The notes under the pieces: model-generated | What the model was told of the DNA's origin: nothing | Databases searched by the model: none | What the model saw: the letters and a program-made list of their open reading frames with translations, nothing else | Made by a program: the position numbers and the translations under genes | In this document: piece after piece, positions 1 through 6,405 of the stretch | Layout of the letters: the number at the start of each line of letters is the position of its first letter | Numbering within the stretch: the stretch's first letter is position 1 | From: Sulfurimonas sp. | Lineage (GTDB): Bacteria; Campylobacterota; Campylobacteria; Campylobacterales; Sulfurimonadaceae | DNA: 14,656 nucleotides | Direction of reading: 5' to 3' | Assembly: GCA_027063295.1 (NCBI GenBank) | Contig: JAMORZ010000049.1 | Location: forward strand, 1 to 14,656

Positions 1-147
1 GGTATCGCAGCAGCGATTCTCAATGTTTACAAAGCCTACTCAAAACAGTATAAAGAGTTTGAAGAGCTTGCAAAAGAGCCACGTTATGCCATCAAAAAAC
101 AGCTCGATGATGAAGATGATGAGGATTATGGTGAGAGCAAGTATTAA
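1..147 (+). CDS. C-terminal end of an unidentified protein (partial, 5' end outside window)
   Basis: The first base starts an open frame that runs 48 codons to a TAA at 145-147. The peptide has a short hydrophobic start (GIAAAILNVY), then a charged helix-like stretch (YKAYSKQYKEFEELAKE) and a very acidic tail (QLDDEDDEDYGESKY). This composition looks like real protein, and the frame is the more believable of the two overlapping frames here. The last part overlaps the start of the next gene by about 20 bases, which suggests a shared transcript and coupled translation. I do not recognise the family from this fragment; the hydrophobic residues followed by a charged cytoplasm-like tail would fit a membrane protein whose last helix ends near the window edge. 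Confidence 0.7.
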   Translation, partial: GIAAAILNVYKAYSKQYKEFEELAKEPRYAIKKQLDDEDDEDYGESKY

Positions 148-649
148 AACTTTTTTGGGTGTAGAACTTAGTGTTTTGCTGAGCTACTTATACTCTTTTG
201 AAGCATACATTAACATACAAGTTGCATTTTTATCATCATTTTTTGTGATCCTTGGGGCTTCTTATGCTTACAAAAAGATGGTGCATACACAGCTTGAGCG
301 TGAAGAGTATGAAGATAAACGTGACCTTTTAGATACTATCGATGATCCTTATGAACTTTATGAAGAGGCAAATGAGAAAGCTGATGATAGATCTGCTGAA
401 GAGCTAGATCTCAAACAGATCGTCAAAGAAGAAAAAGCTAAGATAAAAACACTCTCGCTCAAAAGTGCAAAACATGGTGCAAAGGGGAGTGTATCACTTT
501 TTCGTCTTGTGCCGTATCTTTTTTTAATTCTTGGGTTTATTGCACTAAAGAACAATGAGCTTTTAAACCTGGCATTTTACTTGCCATCTTTACTTATAGG
601 GATTATAAGTGGGAGTGTTGTTACGAAAGATTTGTCAAGAAACAGATGA
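128..649 (+). CDS. Small membrane protein of unknown function
   Basis: A 173-aa protein if started at ATG 128; GTG 131 is an alternative and sits a good 6 bases after GAGG at 121-124. The frame is open further up, to an ATG at 23, but that part lies over the coding end of the upstream gene and reads as Lys/Ser/Met-rich nonsense, so I reject the long version. Two hydrophobic segments occur near the N-terminus (VELSVLLSYLY and VAFLSSFFVILGASYAY), then a long charged, probably helical cytoplasmic stretch (HTQLEREEYEDKRDLL through VKEEKAKIKTL), then two more hydrophobic segments (LVPYLFLILGFIAL and LPSLLIGIISGSVV). This gives about four membrane helices with a central soluble domain. No catalytic motif is visible and I do not know the family. 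It is probably co-transcribed with the gene before it. Confidence 0.7.
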   Translation: MVRASIKTFLGVELSVLLSYLYSFEAYINIQVAFLSSFFVILGASYAYKKMVHTQLEREEYEDKRDLLDTIDDPYELYEEANEKADDRSAEELDLKQIVKEEKAKIKTLSLKSAKHGAKGSVSLFRLVPYLFLILGFIALKNNELLNLAFYLPSLLIGIISGSVVTKDLSRNR

Positions 650-679
650 AAATTTTAGATCTGTTGTATTAGGATAAAG

Positions 680-1981
680 ATGGAAAAACAAAGAGAAGTC
701 TCCCTTCTAGGAGCAGTATCTATTGGTGTTGGTGGTATGGTCGGGGGTGGTATCTTTGCAGTTCTTGGTGAAGCTGTATCACTGGCTCATGGTGCAACTG
801 CTGTTGCTTTTTTTGTAGCAGGTCTTGTTGCACTTCTTACTTCATACTCCTATGCAAAATTATCAGTAGCATACCAGAGTGAAGGTGGAACTGTGAGTTT
901 TATAGATGCTGCGTTTGGGCACAATCTTCTCTCAGGTTCACTCAATTTGATGTTATGGTTAAGTTATCTTGTAACTATCTCTTTATATGCTGTTGCATTT
1001 GCATCATATGGAGCTACATTTTTTACTACAACAACACCTTTACTTCATCATATTCTCATCTCTATTGCAATTCTTCTTCCTGCAATCATCAACCTAATCA
1101 GTGCTTCTTTTGTCAGTAAGTCAGAGAGTGTTATTGTTATGATTAAGATAGTTTTACTTGTAGTGATTATTGTTTCTGGTGTCTCTTATGTAGATACAGA
1201 AAGACTTGCACCACAACATTGGGGAAGTTCACTCTCCATAGTTGTTGCTGGGATGATGATCTTTGTGGCGTATGAGGGGTTTGAACTTATTGCAAATGCA
1301 GCTGAAGAGATCAAAAATCCAAAAAGAAATCTCCCTTTAGCATTTTACATCTCAGTAGTGTTTGTGATAACTTTATATATACTCATAGCTCTTATTAGTG
1401 TAGGGACAGTTCCTGAAGCACAACTTTTAGAAGCAAAAGATTATGCACTTGCTATTGCAGCAAAACCAGCACTAGGAAAGATGGGTTTCACACTTGTTAC
1501 AACAGCAGCACTTCTAGCAACCTTTTCTGCTATCAATGCAACGATCTATGGAAACGCAAGGCTTGGTTATATTATTGCAAGTGAGGGGGAGCTCCCTAAA
1601 GTGTTAAAAAAAGAAAAAAGAGAGATCCCGTTAATGGGTGTGGTTTTTACTTTAGGGTTGAGCCTTATTTTGGCAAATACAATTCAACTCGATGAGATAG
1701 CTATCATTGGGAGCGCTTCATTTTTGCTGATCTTTTTTATTGTAAATTTGAGTGCTATTAAACTCTCATCAAAGATAGGAGCAAGTAGGTTTATCTCCTC
1801 TTTTGCTGCTTTTTTGACTTTGGTCGCATTGGGTGTTTTGTTATATCATACATACAGTTCCAATCCAAAAGCTTTTATGATTTTTATAGCATTTATTGTT
1901 ATCTCTTTTTGTTTTGAGTTTTTCTATGGACGTTTAGTTCGTAAAGAATTGTTTCATAGAAAATACAGTAACATTGCATAA
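680..1981 (+). CDS. APC-superfamily amino acid permease
   Basis: A 433-aa inner-membrane transporter, the normal length for the amino acid-polyamine-organocation superfamily. The first helix carries the family's glycine-rich substrate-binding stretch (GVGGMVGGGIFAVLGEA, residues 16-32), and VAYEGFELIANAAEEIKNP around residues 197-215 matches the conserved sixth-helix/loop motif of this group. Most of the rest is hydrophobic, consistent with about twelve helices, and the last residues are basic (YGRLVRKELFHRKYS), fitting a cytoplasmic end. The ATG at 680 follows AGGA at 671-674 with a 5-base spacer. The family couples amino acid uptake or exchange to ions or to another amino acid; the substrate cannot be read from the sequence. 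The next small gene begins 14 bases downstream and is probably in the same operon. Confidence 0.88.
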   Translation: MEKQREVSLLGAVSIGVGGMVGGGIFAVLGEAVSLAHGATAVAFFVAGLVALLTSYSYAKLSVAYQSEGGTVSFIDAAFGHNLLSGSLNLMLWLSYLVTISLYAVAFASYGATFFTTTTPLLHHILISIAILLPAIINLISASFVSKSESVIVMIKIVLLVVIIVSGVSYVDTERLAPQHWGSSLSIVVAGMMIFVAYEGFELIANAAEEIKNPKRNLPLAFYISVVFVITLYILIALISVGTVPEAQLLEAKDYALAIAAKPALGKMGFTLVTTAALLATFSAINATIYGNARLGYIIASEGELPKVLKKEKREIPLMGVVFTLGLSLILANTIQLDEIAIIGSASFLLIFFIVNLSAIKLSSKIGASRFISSFAAFLTLVALGVLLYHTYSSNPKAFMIFIAFIVISFCFEFFYGRLVRKELFHRKYSNIA

Positions 1982-1995
1982 AAAAAGGTGTAGAG

Positions 1996-2253
1996 ATGGA
2001 TAAGTCAGTAAAAAAGATAGATGATGGTGTAAAGATCTCATTTATGGGTGAAGTTAAAAAACAAAATATCGTAACAATGGTACAAAACTGCTCAACTGGT
2101 CAGTGTGAGTGTATGAGCGATGCAACAAAAGCAAAGATACAAGATATGCAGGTAAGTGGTGAAGATGGGGCTGTGGAGCTGAGTCTAAGTGGAGATATCT
2201 CTACTCAAGAGATAGAAGAAGCACTTGCAAAATCTAAAGTCTTAAACCCTTAG
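1996..2253 (+). CDS. Small cysteine-motif protein of unknown function
   Basis: An 85-aa soluble protein with AAGGTG at 1985-1990, five bases before the ATG. It has no signal peptide and no membrane helix. Its notable feature is a cysteine cluster in residues 31-40 (NCSTGQCECM; Cys 32, 37 and 39), which could bind a metal or form a disulfide. The C-terminal half (residues 50-85) alternates strand-like and helix-like segments (GAVELSLSGDI, then STQEIEEALAKSKVL), loosely like a small alpha/beta domain. I do not recognise the family. It starts 14 bases after the permease and probably shares its transcript. Its stop codon overlaps the stop of the convergent minus-strand gene by four bases (2250-2253). 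Confidence 0.72.
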   Translation: MDKSVKKIDDGVKISFMGEVKKQNIVTMVQNCSTGQCECMSDATKAKIQDMQVSGEDGAVELSLSGDISTQEIEEALAKSKVLNP

Positions 2254-2699
2254 TTTATGATGCTTCGTATCATGATGGCATAGTGAAGTACAAAGAGATT
2301 TGCAAAAAATATAAAAAGTGATGAGCCTCGCGAGAGGATATTTTGGAGTTTTGTTCTTTGTATGTTGTTTGTTTTATAAGCGATAACAAAATGAAGAAGT
2401 GTTGCTAAGATCATAAATGCAACAACAATAAGTTTTTCCCGTAACATTTGTGCAATATCGCTTTGGTCATGGATGAGAAGAAGGTGTAAAAGTCCATTGT
2501 CTTGAACCATTAAAACACCACTAATAACTAAAATAGCAAGGGAAAATAACTCAAAGTACCCAAATATAGGTCCTATGTGTGGGTAAACTGCTTGTTGTTT
2601 TTGTTTGTCTCTTAGTGTGATGCCAAGCACAAACATAAAGATAGATCCCCCTATCCAGGCGATAGCTGCAAAAAGATGAAAATGTATTAGATAGCCCAC
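2250..2699 (-). CDS. CopD-like four-helix integral membrane protein
   Basis: A 149-aa membrane protein read from a GTG at 2699-2697, chosen because AAGGA lies five bases upstream on this strand. Four hydrophobic segments are visible at about residues 3-27, 44-65, 87-108 and 125-146. The first (IHFHLFAAIAWIGGSIFMFV) has the His-rich, W-x-G-G pattern seen in CopD-type copper-resistance domains and related small haem- or metal-associated membrane proteins. Further histidines lie in or near helices (H41, H72, H103, H139), which could be metal or haem ligands. A role in copper handling or as a small cytochrome-like protein is a family-level guess only. It is transcribed alone, opposite to both flanking groups, converging on the 85-aa gene and diverging from the group at 2769. 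Confidence 0.7.
   Translation of the reverse strand: MGYLIHFHLFAAIAWIGGSIFMFVLGITLRDKQKQQAVYPHIGPIFGYFELFSLAILVISGVLMVQDNGLLHLLLIHDQSDIAQMLREKLIVVAFMILATLLHFVIAYKTNNIQRTKLQNILSRGSSLFIFFANLFVLHYAIMIRSIIN
2257..2273. terminator. Possible hairpin at the convergent gene junction
   Basis: ATGATGCTTCGTATCAT can fold into a 7-bp stem (one G-U pair) with a 3-base loop, right after the stop of the 85-aa gene and inside the last codons of the minus-strand gene. It may end or attenuate transcripts from either side. There is no T-tract on either strand, so an intrinsic terminator is not established. Confidence 0.22.
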
Positions 2700-2712
2700 A
2701 AGAGTCCTTAAC

Positions 2713-2740
2713 TTGAAAATGAGTATGGCAATGGTATAAT
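2713..2740 (+). promoter_or_regulatory. Predicted sigma70-type promoter for the coaX-hisG operon
   Basis: TTGAAA at 2713-2718 and TATAAT at 2735-2740 are separated by 16 bases; the -10 hexamer matches consensus exactly. The ATG of the first gene lies 28 bases after the -10, with AAAGG at 2761-2765 as its ribosome site. This is the only strong promoter-like sequence seen upstream of the 2769-5018 gene group. It also lies within the upstream region of the divergent minus-strand gene. Confidence 0.6.
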
Positions 2741-2768
2741 AATAAGTTTAAAAAAGATATAAAGGCAA

Positions 2769-3098
2769 ATGATAGATATGCAAATGGTTGTAGATTCGCT
2801 TAGAAAAAAAGGAAAACTCTTTAAAAAGATGGAGGAGATTCCTGTCAAATCTTTAGAGATAAGAAATAAGATCAAAATCTATAAAGCAACTGATATGCAT
2901 GGATACTTTTGGGCTATTTTTGCTATAAGGCAAAAAAGTAGAGTATTGATGAAAGATGTACACAAGATGGAAGAGATCTTTGCCAAGCTTGTTATTGCAA
3001 GTGGTCACAACTACAAGTATAAAGTGATTTTTATAGATGCACCCTTGTGTTCAAAAGCCAAAGTTGCATTTGGTGAAGCAAAATGGAAGGTGCAATAG
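2769..3098 (+). CDS. Conserved-looking protein of unknown function, upstream of coaX
   Basis: A 109-aa basic, soluble protein without signal peptide or membrane helix. It reads as a compact alpha/beta fold: an N-terminal helix (MVVDSLRKKGKLFKKM), strands around IRNKIKIYKATDM and YFWAIFAIRQKSRVL, a helix (VHKMEEIFAKLVIAS), and a C-terminal strand (YKYKVIFIDAPLCSKAKVAF). I recognise no catalytic motif and cannot name the family. AAAGG at 2761-2765 is only three bases from the chosen ATG; ATG 2778 is in frame but too far from it. Its stop codon TAG (3096-3098) shares its G with the probable GTG start of coaX, so the two are translationally coupled, and it is first in the operon that continues to hisG. 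Confidence 0.75.
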   Translation: MIDMQMVVDSLRKKGKLFKKMEEIPVKSLEIRNKIKIYKATDMHGYFWAIFAIRQKSRVLMKDVHKMEEIFAKLVIASGHNYKYKVIFIDAPLCSKAKVAFGEAKWKVQ

Positions 3099-3715
3099 TG
3101 CTTCTGTGCGACATAGGCAACACAAGTTATCACTTTTTAGAGGGTGAGCATGAGTACAAAAAAGATGCAGAGAGTTTTGAGCCTGAGAGTATCAAAGAGA
3201 GAGTGTACTTCATCAGTGTAAACACAGAAGTAAGTCAAAAACTCTCAAAGCTTGAAAACTGGGTGGATCTCTCTGCATTTGTCTCAAAAGAGCCATATTA
3301 TGAAACGATGGGGATTGACAGAATATTTGCACTTGAAGGTCTCTCAAACGCAGTGCTGGTTGATGCTGGAAGTGCCATCACTGTTGATGTGGTTCGTGAT
3401 GGTGTTTTTGAGGGTGGTTTTATTTACCCTGGCATCAAAGCAATGGAACAAACCTATGTAAAAATATCTCCAGCACTTGCTTACTCATTTAACTTTGAGC
3501 TAAATTTAGATAAAATGGCGAAAAATTCGCAAGATGCTATAAGTTATGGGTTTTTAAAACTCCTTTACAGCGAGGTAAACTCCCATAATCTTCCCATCAT
3601 CCTCACAGGTGGTGATGCCAAAACCTTGCACAAGATACTAAAAAACGCAGAGATTGACAACACTTTGATATTTCGCGCAATGAAAAAAATTATAAAAGAG
3701 GCTAAATTATGCTAA
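3098..3715 (+). CDS. coaX: Type III pantothenate kinase
   Basis: Phosphorylates pantothenate with ATP, the first step of coenzyme A synthesis; cytoplasmic. The 205-aa protein has the type III (ASKHA-fold) signatures in order: DIGNT at 5-9 (phosphate-binding loop), GIDR at 72-75, DAGSAITVD at 89-97, GGFIYPG at 106-112 and TGGDA at 170-174. It is slightly short for the family (commonly around 210-260 aa), as in other Campylobacterota as far as I recall. I chose GTG 3098 because GGAAGG at 3085-3090 sits seven bases before it and the protein then begins directly at the first strand; ATG 3083 in the same frame would add five residues. The C-terminus overlaps hisG by seven bases. Type III kinases are typically not feedback-inhibited by CoA and need a monovalent cation (family knowledge). 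Confidence 0.93.
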   Translation: MLLCDIGNTSYHFLEGEHEYKKDAESFEPESIKERVYFISVNTEVSQKLSKLENWVDLSAFVSKEPYYETMGIDRIFALEGLSNAVLVDAGSAITVDVVRDGVFEGGFIYPGIKAMEQTYVKISPALAYSFNFELNLDKMAKNSQDAISYGFLKLLYSEVNSHNLPIILTGGDAKTLHKILKNAEIDNTLIFRAMKKIIKEAKLC

Positions 3716-4332
3716 CAGTTGCACTTCCAAAAGGGCGCATCGCAAAAGAGACACTAGAGATATTTGAAACGATTTTTGGAGAGAGTTTCAAGTTTGATGA
3801 TAGAAAACTGATTTTAGAGACACCAAACTTTCGTTTTTTACTTGTTCGTAACCAAGATGTTGCAACCTATGTGTACCACCAGGCAGCAGATATCGGTGTA
3901 GTTGGACTAGATACACTCGAAGAGCAAGGGCTTGATGTGGTTCGTCTTTTAGATCTTCACCGTGGTGTTTGTAAAGTTGCTATCGGTATGAAAAAGGGTG
4001 AGAAGCTTGATCTTACAAAACCTGAGCTTAAAGTCGCTTCAAAGATGGTTAACATCACAAAACGCTACTTTGAGGAGAGAGCTGTGAGTGTAGAGATCAT
4101 CAAACTCTATGGCTCGATAGAACTTGCACCACTCATCGGTCTTGCTGATATGATTGTAGATATTGTAGAGACTGGTACAACAATGAAGCAAAACGGTCTT
4201 GAGGTGGTAGAGGATATCATGACAAGTTCAACATATCTTATCGCCAACAAAAACTCATATATTGCCAAAAAAGATGAGGTGCTTGATATCTACGAGAAGA
4301 TAAACGCAGTGATAAAAGCTGAGAGTAACTAA
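3709..4332 (+). CDS. hisG: ATP phosphoribosyltransferase catalytic subunit, short form
   Basis: Catalyses the first step of histidine synthesis, joining ATP and PRPP to give phosphoribosyl-ATP. At 207 aa it is the short HisG form, lacking the C-terminal regulatory domain of the roughly 290-300-aa long form. Recognisable motifs are LPKGRIAKETLE at 6-17, DIGVVGLDTLEE at 61-72, DLHRGVCKVAIG in the middle, and the PRPP-binding loop ETGTTMKQNGL at 154-164. Short HisG enzymes generally work with HisZ, a histidyl-tRNA-synthetase-like regulatory subunit; no hisZ is in this window. The start codon overlaps the end of coaX by seven bases, so it is in the same operon, away from any other his gene. Confidence 0.95.
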   Translation: MLTVALPKGRIAKETLEIFETIFGESFKFDDRKLILETPNFRFLLVRNQDVATYVYHQAADIGVVGLDTLEEQGLDVVRLLDLHRGVCKVAIGMKKGEKLDLTKPELKVASKMVNITKRYFEERAVSVEIIKLYGSIELAPLIGLADMIVDIVETGTTMKQNGLEVVEDIMTSSTYLIANKNSYIAKKDEVLDIYEKINAVIKAESN

Positions 4333-4334
4333 GT

Positions 4335-5018
4335 ATGACAAACCTTGACCTTTATGCAAAAGCTGAACATCTTTTAGGGATAGAAGAAGCAACAGAAGCT
4401 TTGTATGATCTGTATCGCTCTGAGCTCGATGAGTACGATGTAAAAACTCTTCTTGATGTTGGGTGTGGTCGTGGTGGCTTTATGGAGCGAATGATAAGCG
4501 ATGGTGTGAAGTGCAAGGGGATAGACCTAAGTGAAGTGATGATTGAGGAGTGTAGGGCAAAAGGGCTTGAGGTTGAGTGTATTGATGTGAGCGAGGAGCA
4601 AGGCATTTATGATGCTGTTGTGAGTATCTTTGATGTGCTTAACTTTATGGACAAAGACTCACTTGTTGCGTTTTTAGAGAGTGTTGCAAAAAGACTAAGT
4701 GATGATGGTGTTTTTATTGCCGATATCAATACTCTTTATGGTTTTAGTGATGTAGCTGAGGGTACAATGAGCAACGATACCAAGGATGAGTTTTTAAATG
4801 TAGATGCAGTGTTTGAAAACAACGAACTTCATACTACATTTACACTCTTTGAAGCGCAAGAAAATGGATGTTACAAGAAGTATCAAGACACCATTGTGCA
4901 ACATTTTCACAAGATTGCATTTTTTCAAAAACTCTCAGGGCTTAAACTTGTAGAGAAGCAGACATTTTCTCTGTACGATACAGAAGATAAAACACTACTC
5001 ATCTTTAAAAAAAGATAA
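4335..5018 (+). CDS. SAM-dependent methyltransferase, class I
   Basis: A 227-aa cytoplasmic protein with the class I methyltransferase fold. Motif I is LLDVGCGRGG (about residues 39-48), the acidic residue after strand 2 is in GIDLSEVMIEE (62-72), and YDAVVSIFDVLNFM further on is the post-motif region with strand 4. The C-terminal half (ENNELHTTFTLFEA, DTIVQHFHKIAFF, LIFKKR) is the less conserved substrate-recognition part, ending in a typical final strand. The substrate is unknown; the overall form resembles small-molecule methyltransferases more than RNA or DNA ones, but this is weak. It starts two bases after hisG's stop, so it is the last gene of the operon before the decayed region. No strong Shine-Dalgarno is visible; translation may be coupled to hisG. 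Confidence 0.88.
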   Translation: MTNLDLYAKAEHLLGIEEATEALYDLYRSELDEYDVKTLLDVGCGRGGFMERMISDGVKCKGIDLSEVMIEECRAKGLEVECIDVSEEQGIYDAVVSIFDVLNFMDKDSLVAFLESVAKRLSDDGVFIADINTLYGFSDVAEGTMSNDTKDEFLNVDAVFENNELHTTFTLFEAQENGCYKKYQDTIVQHFHKIAFFQKLSGLKLVEKQTFSLYDTEDKTLLIFKKR

Positions 5019-5144
5019 TCAGCATTTTGCAAAAATCACCTTCAATGTTGTTTCATTGATGAGTGCCTCTTTTGTTTTTGCTTTGTAAAATGTGAGCTTT
5101 TGGTTGTAAAAACTACTTTTTATGCAGCTTTTATACTGCCTATT
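5019..5144 (-). pseudogene. Possible 3' remnant of a minus-strand gene
   Basis: On the minus strand a frame with no start codon of its own encodes 41 residues ending in FYKAKTKEALINETTL, KVIFAKC and a TGA (complement of 5019-5021). From about residue 11 (SSFYNQKLTFYKAK) it reads like a genuine protein C-terminus, and its stop lies directly against the stop of the methyltransferase gene, as expected for a convergent neighbour. The frame is closed upstream by a stop at 5147-5145, almost exactly where the hlyD-like reading begins. I infer the surviving tail of a gene whose 5' part was deleted. I do not recognise the family, and a chance open frame of this length is possible. Confidence 0.25.
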
Positions 5145-5890
5145 TTAACTCCGCCGTTGACAATGGAAAACGCCTCGTAGAGTTTCCAGCAAAGTTAAAA
5201 CCACATCTTGAGATTATCTCACAAGCACGTAAACAGTTTCATGCCGATTGGGATGATATCATTACCTATGTAAAAGAGCTCGAATATGCTATAGAGCAAA
5301 GAAACAAAGAGTATCAACAAGCAAAGAATGATTTTAAGATAGCAAAAAAAGATTATGAACTTGCCAGAGAGGAACTGGCTTTAAATGAAGCAGCATATAA
5401 AAGAAAAGTTATTTCACGAGTCGAATATATCAAGTCTCAACATCAGCTTAATGAAGCAAAATCCAGGTATCAAAAAGCAAAAAGCAATGTGCCTGAGGCT
5501 AAAGCTGCTCTAAGTGAAGCGATGGGAAAAAAAGAGAGCTACATAGCTACGCAACGTTTAAAGTTTGAGCGTGAAAGAAATGAGATCAAGCAAAAACTTA
5601 ATGAGATGCAAAGCAAAGGGGTCTCGCTCAACGCAAAAGTAAAACTCACGGCGTTTGATTTTTCCACTTATGGTGGTTTAGATGGTAAAGTGATCTTTGT
5701 GAGTGCAGATACAATCATAGATAAAAAAGGGATGAGCTACTTTTTAGTACATGTAAAAACTGATAAGAACTACATAGTAGATAAAAAAGGGATCAAACAC
5801 ACTATTATCCCAGGTATGCAAGCTGAGACAGATATTGTGGTGGACAACAAAAGCATCATGGCTTATATCTTAAAGCCGATGCTTAAATAG
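5141..5890 (+). pseudogene. HlyD-family type I secretion membrane-fusion protein, truncated and internally deleted
   Basis: The frame is open from 5096 to the TAA at 5888-5890 but has no ATG, GTG or TTG before GTG 5489, so the reading has lost its beginning. From about 5141 it resembles the middle and end of a HlyD-type periplasmic adaptor: a coiled-coil hairpin (LEYAIEQRNKEYQQAKNDF; KRKVISRVEYIKSQHQLNEA; the SRVE turn is typical), then VKLTAFDFSTYGGLDGKV with the ISADT-like VSADT, and the C-terminal GMQAETDIVVDNKSIMAYIL. Missing are the N-terminal membrane helix with the first lipoyl half and, after NEMQSKG, the usual segment with SPVDG...GGVVQPG that forms the second lipoyl half (roughly 80 residues). 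Full proteins have about 400-450 aa. No ABC transporter or outer-membrane partner remains nearby. A product from GTG 5489 would be 133 aa and non-functional as an adaptor. Confidence 0.72.
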
Positions 5891-5893
5891 GGT

Positions 5894-6271
5894 TTATACC
5901 TCTTTGAGTTTACTTATCTCTTTGAGTTTTAAAAGAAGATTGTCTGTATCTATCGGTTTTGGTAAAAAGTATTTTATACCAAGGCTGATGGCTCCTTTGA
6001 GTATACTTTTATCTTCAAATGCAGAGAGGATAAAAATCAGTTGTTGAGGGTTTTGCTCTTTTATCTTTTGTGCCATTGAAAGTCCATCGAGATATGGCAT
6101 TGTTATATCTGTAAGAACAACATCAGGTTGGTACTCTTGAACTTTTTTTAGTCCATCCTCACCATCAAAGGCTTGGTAAAACTCCTCTACCTCTTCTCCT
6201 ATGATAGAACACATCAACTCTTGTGTTCTTTCATCATCTTCTACATATAAAACACGTAAATTTTTCAACAT
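5894..6271 (-). CDS. Single-domain response regulator (CheY-like receiver)
   Basis: A 125-aa stand-alone receiver domain from ATG 6271-6269, with GGA seven bases upstream on this strand; GTG 6283 in frame would add METI. It has the whole phosphorylation site: the acidic pair D12-D13 (LYVEDDE), phospho-acceptor D55 (VVLTDITMPYLDG), the switch Ser 83 (FILSAFED) and the invariant Lys 105 (FLPKPID). There is no output domain, so it acts by protein contact: as a shuttle, a phosphate sink, or a CheY-like effector. It is divergent from the REC-PAS-PilZ gene and its receiver is of the same type (compare VLTDIxxPxLDG and LSAFxxK in both), which suggests duplication within the locus and a shared kinase. 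It converges with the hlyD remnant, with three bases between. Confidence 0.9.
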   Translation of the reverse strand: MLKNLRVLYVEDDERTQELMCSIIGEEVEEFYQAFDGEDGLKKVQEYQPDVVLTDITMPYLDGLSMAQKIKEQNPQQLIFILSAFEDKSILKGAISLGIKYFLPKPIDTDNLLLKLKEISKLKEV

Positions 6272-6299
6272 AATGGTTTCCACTCTTTTTGTTTTTCGC

Positions 6300-6335
6300 A
6301 GTATAGTATATGATTCTAAGTAAACTTACACTCAA
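6300..6335 (-). promoter_or_regulatory. Weak candidate promoter for the divergent response regulator
   Basis: Read on the minus strand, TATACT (6310-6305, repeated at 6305-6300) could be a -10 and TTGAGT (6335-6330) a -35, but the gap is 19 bases, longer than usual. The position, about 30 bases before the start codon, is suitable. Confidence 0.28.
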
Positions 6336-6355
6336 TTCTGTAGAATCTGTAAGAA
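6335..6355. repeat. Small palindrome and tandem repeat in the divergent intergenic region
   Basis: ATTCT-GT-AGAAT at 6335-6346 is a perfect 5-bp inverted repeat, and TCTGTAGAA/TCTGTAAGAA at 6337-6355 is a near-perfect tandem copy overlapping it. The site lies in the only sizeable control region of the signalling block (6272-6405), between the two divergent genes, so it could be an operator. No known regulator's consensus is recognised. Confidence 0.25.
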
Positions 6356-6405
6356 TTTATGTTATCATCTACATAGTTAAGTTTTCAAAGAGGGGGCATA
6401 AAACT

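Noticed and set aside
23..127. N-terminal extension of the membrane protein at 128 back to ATG 23
   Set aside because: It lies over the coding end of the upstream gene in another frame and reads as low-complexity Lys/Ser/Met sequence; better starts occur at 128 or 131.
4352..4606. 84-codon minus-strand open frame
   Set aside because: It is antisense to the methyltransferase motif region, and its Ser/Pro-rich composition is a by-product of that coding sequence.
5489..5890. Independent 133-aa gene starting at GTG 5489
   Set aside because: The homology continues unbroken upstream in the same frame, so this is the end of a truncated hlyD-type gene, not a separate gene.
5889..5902. Possible terminator hairpin GGGTTTATACCT between convergent ends
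   Set aside because: Only three to four base pairs with no T-tract; too weak.
5900..5935. Direct repeat CTCTTTGAGTTTACTTAT/CTCTTTGAGTTTTA
   Set aside because: It encodes the repeated KLKEI/KLKEV residues at the end of the response regulator and needs no other explanation.
6310..6405. Upstream start for the REC-PAS-PilZ gene
   Set aside because: ATG 6406 has a strong ribosome site and gives a normal receiver start; the upstream part carries the palindrome and promoter-like sequences.
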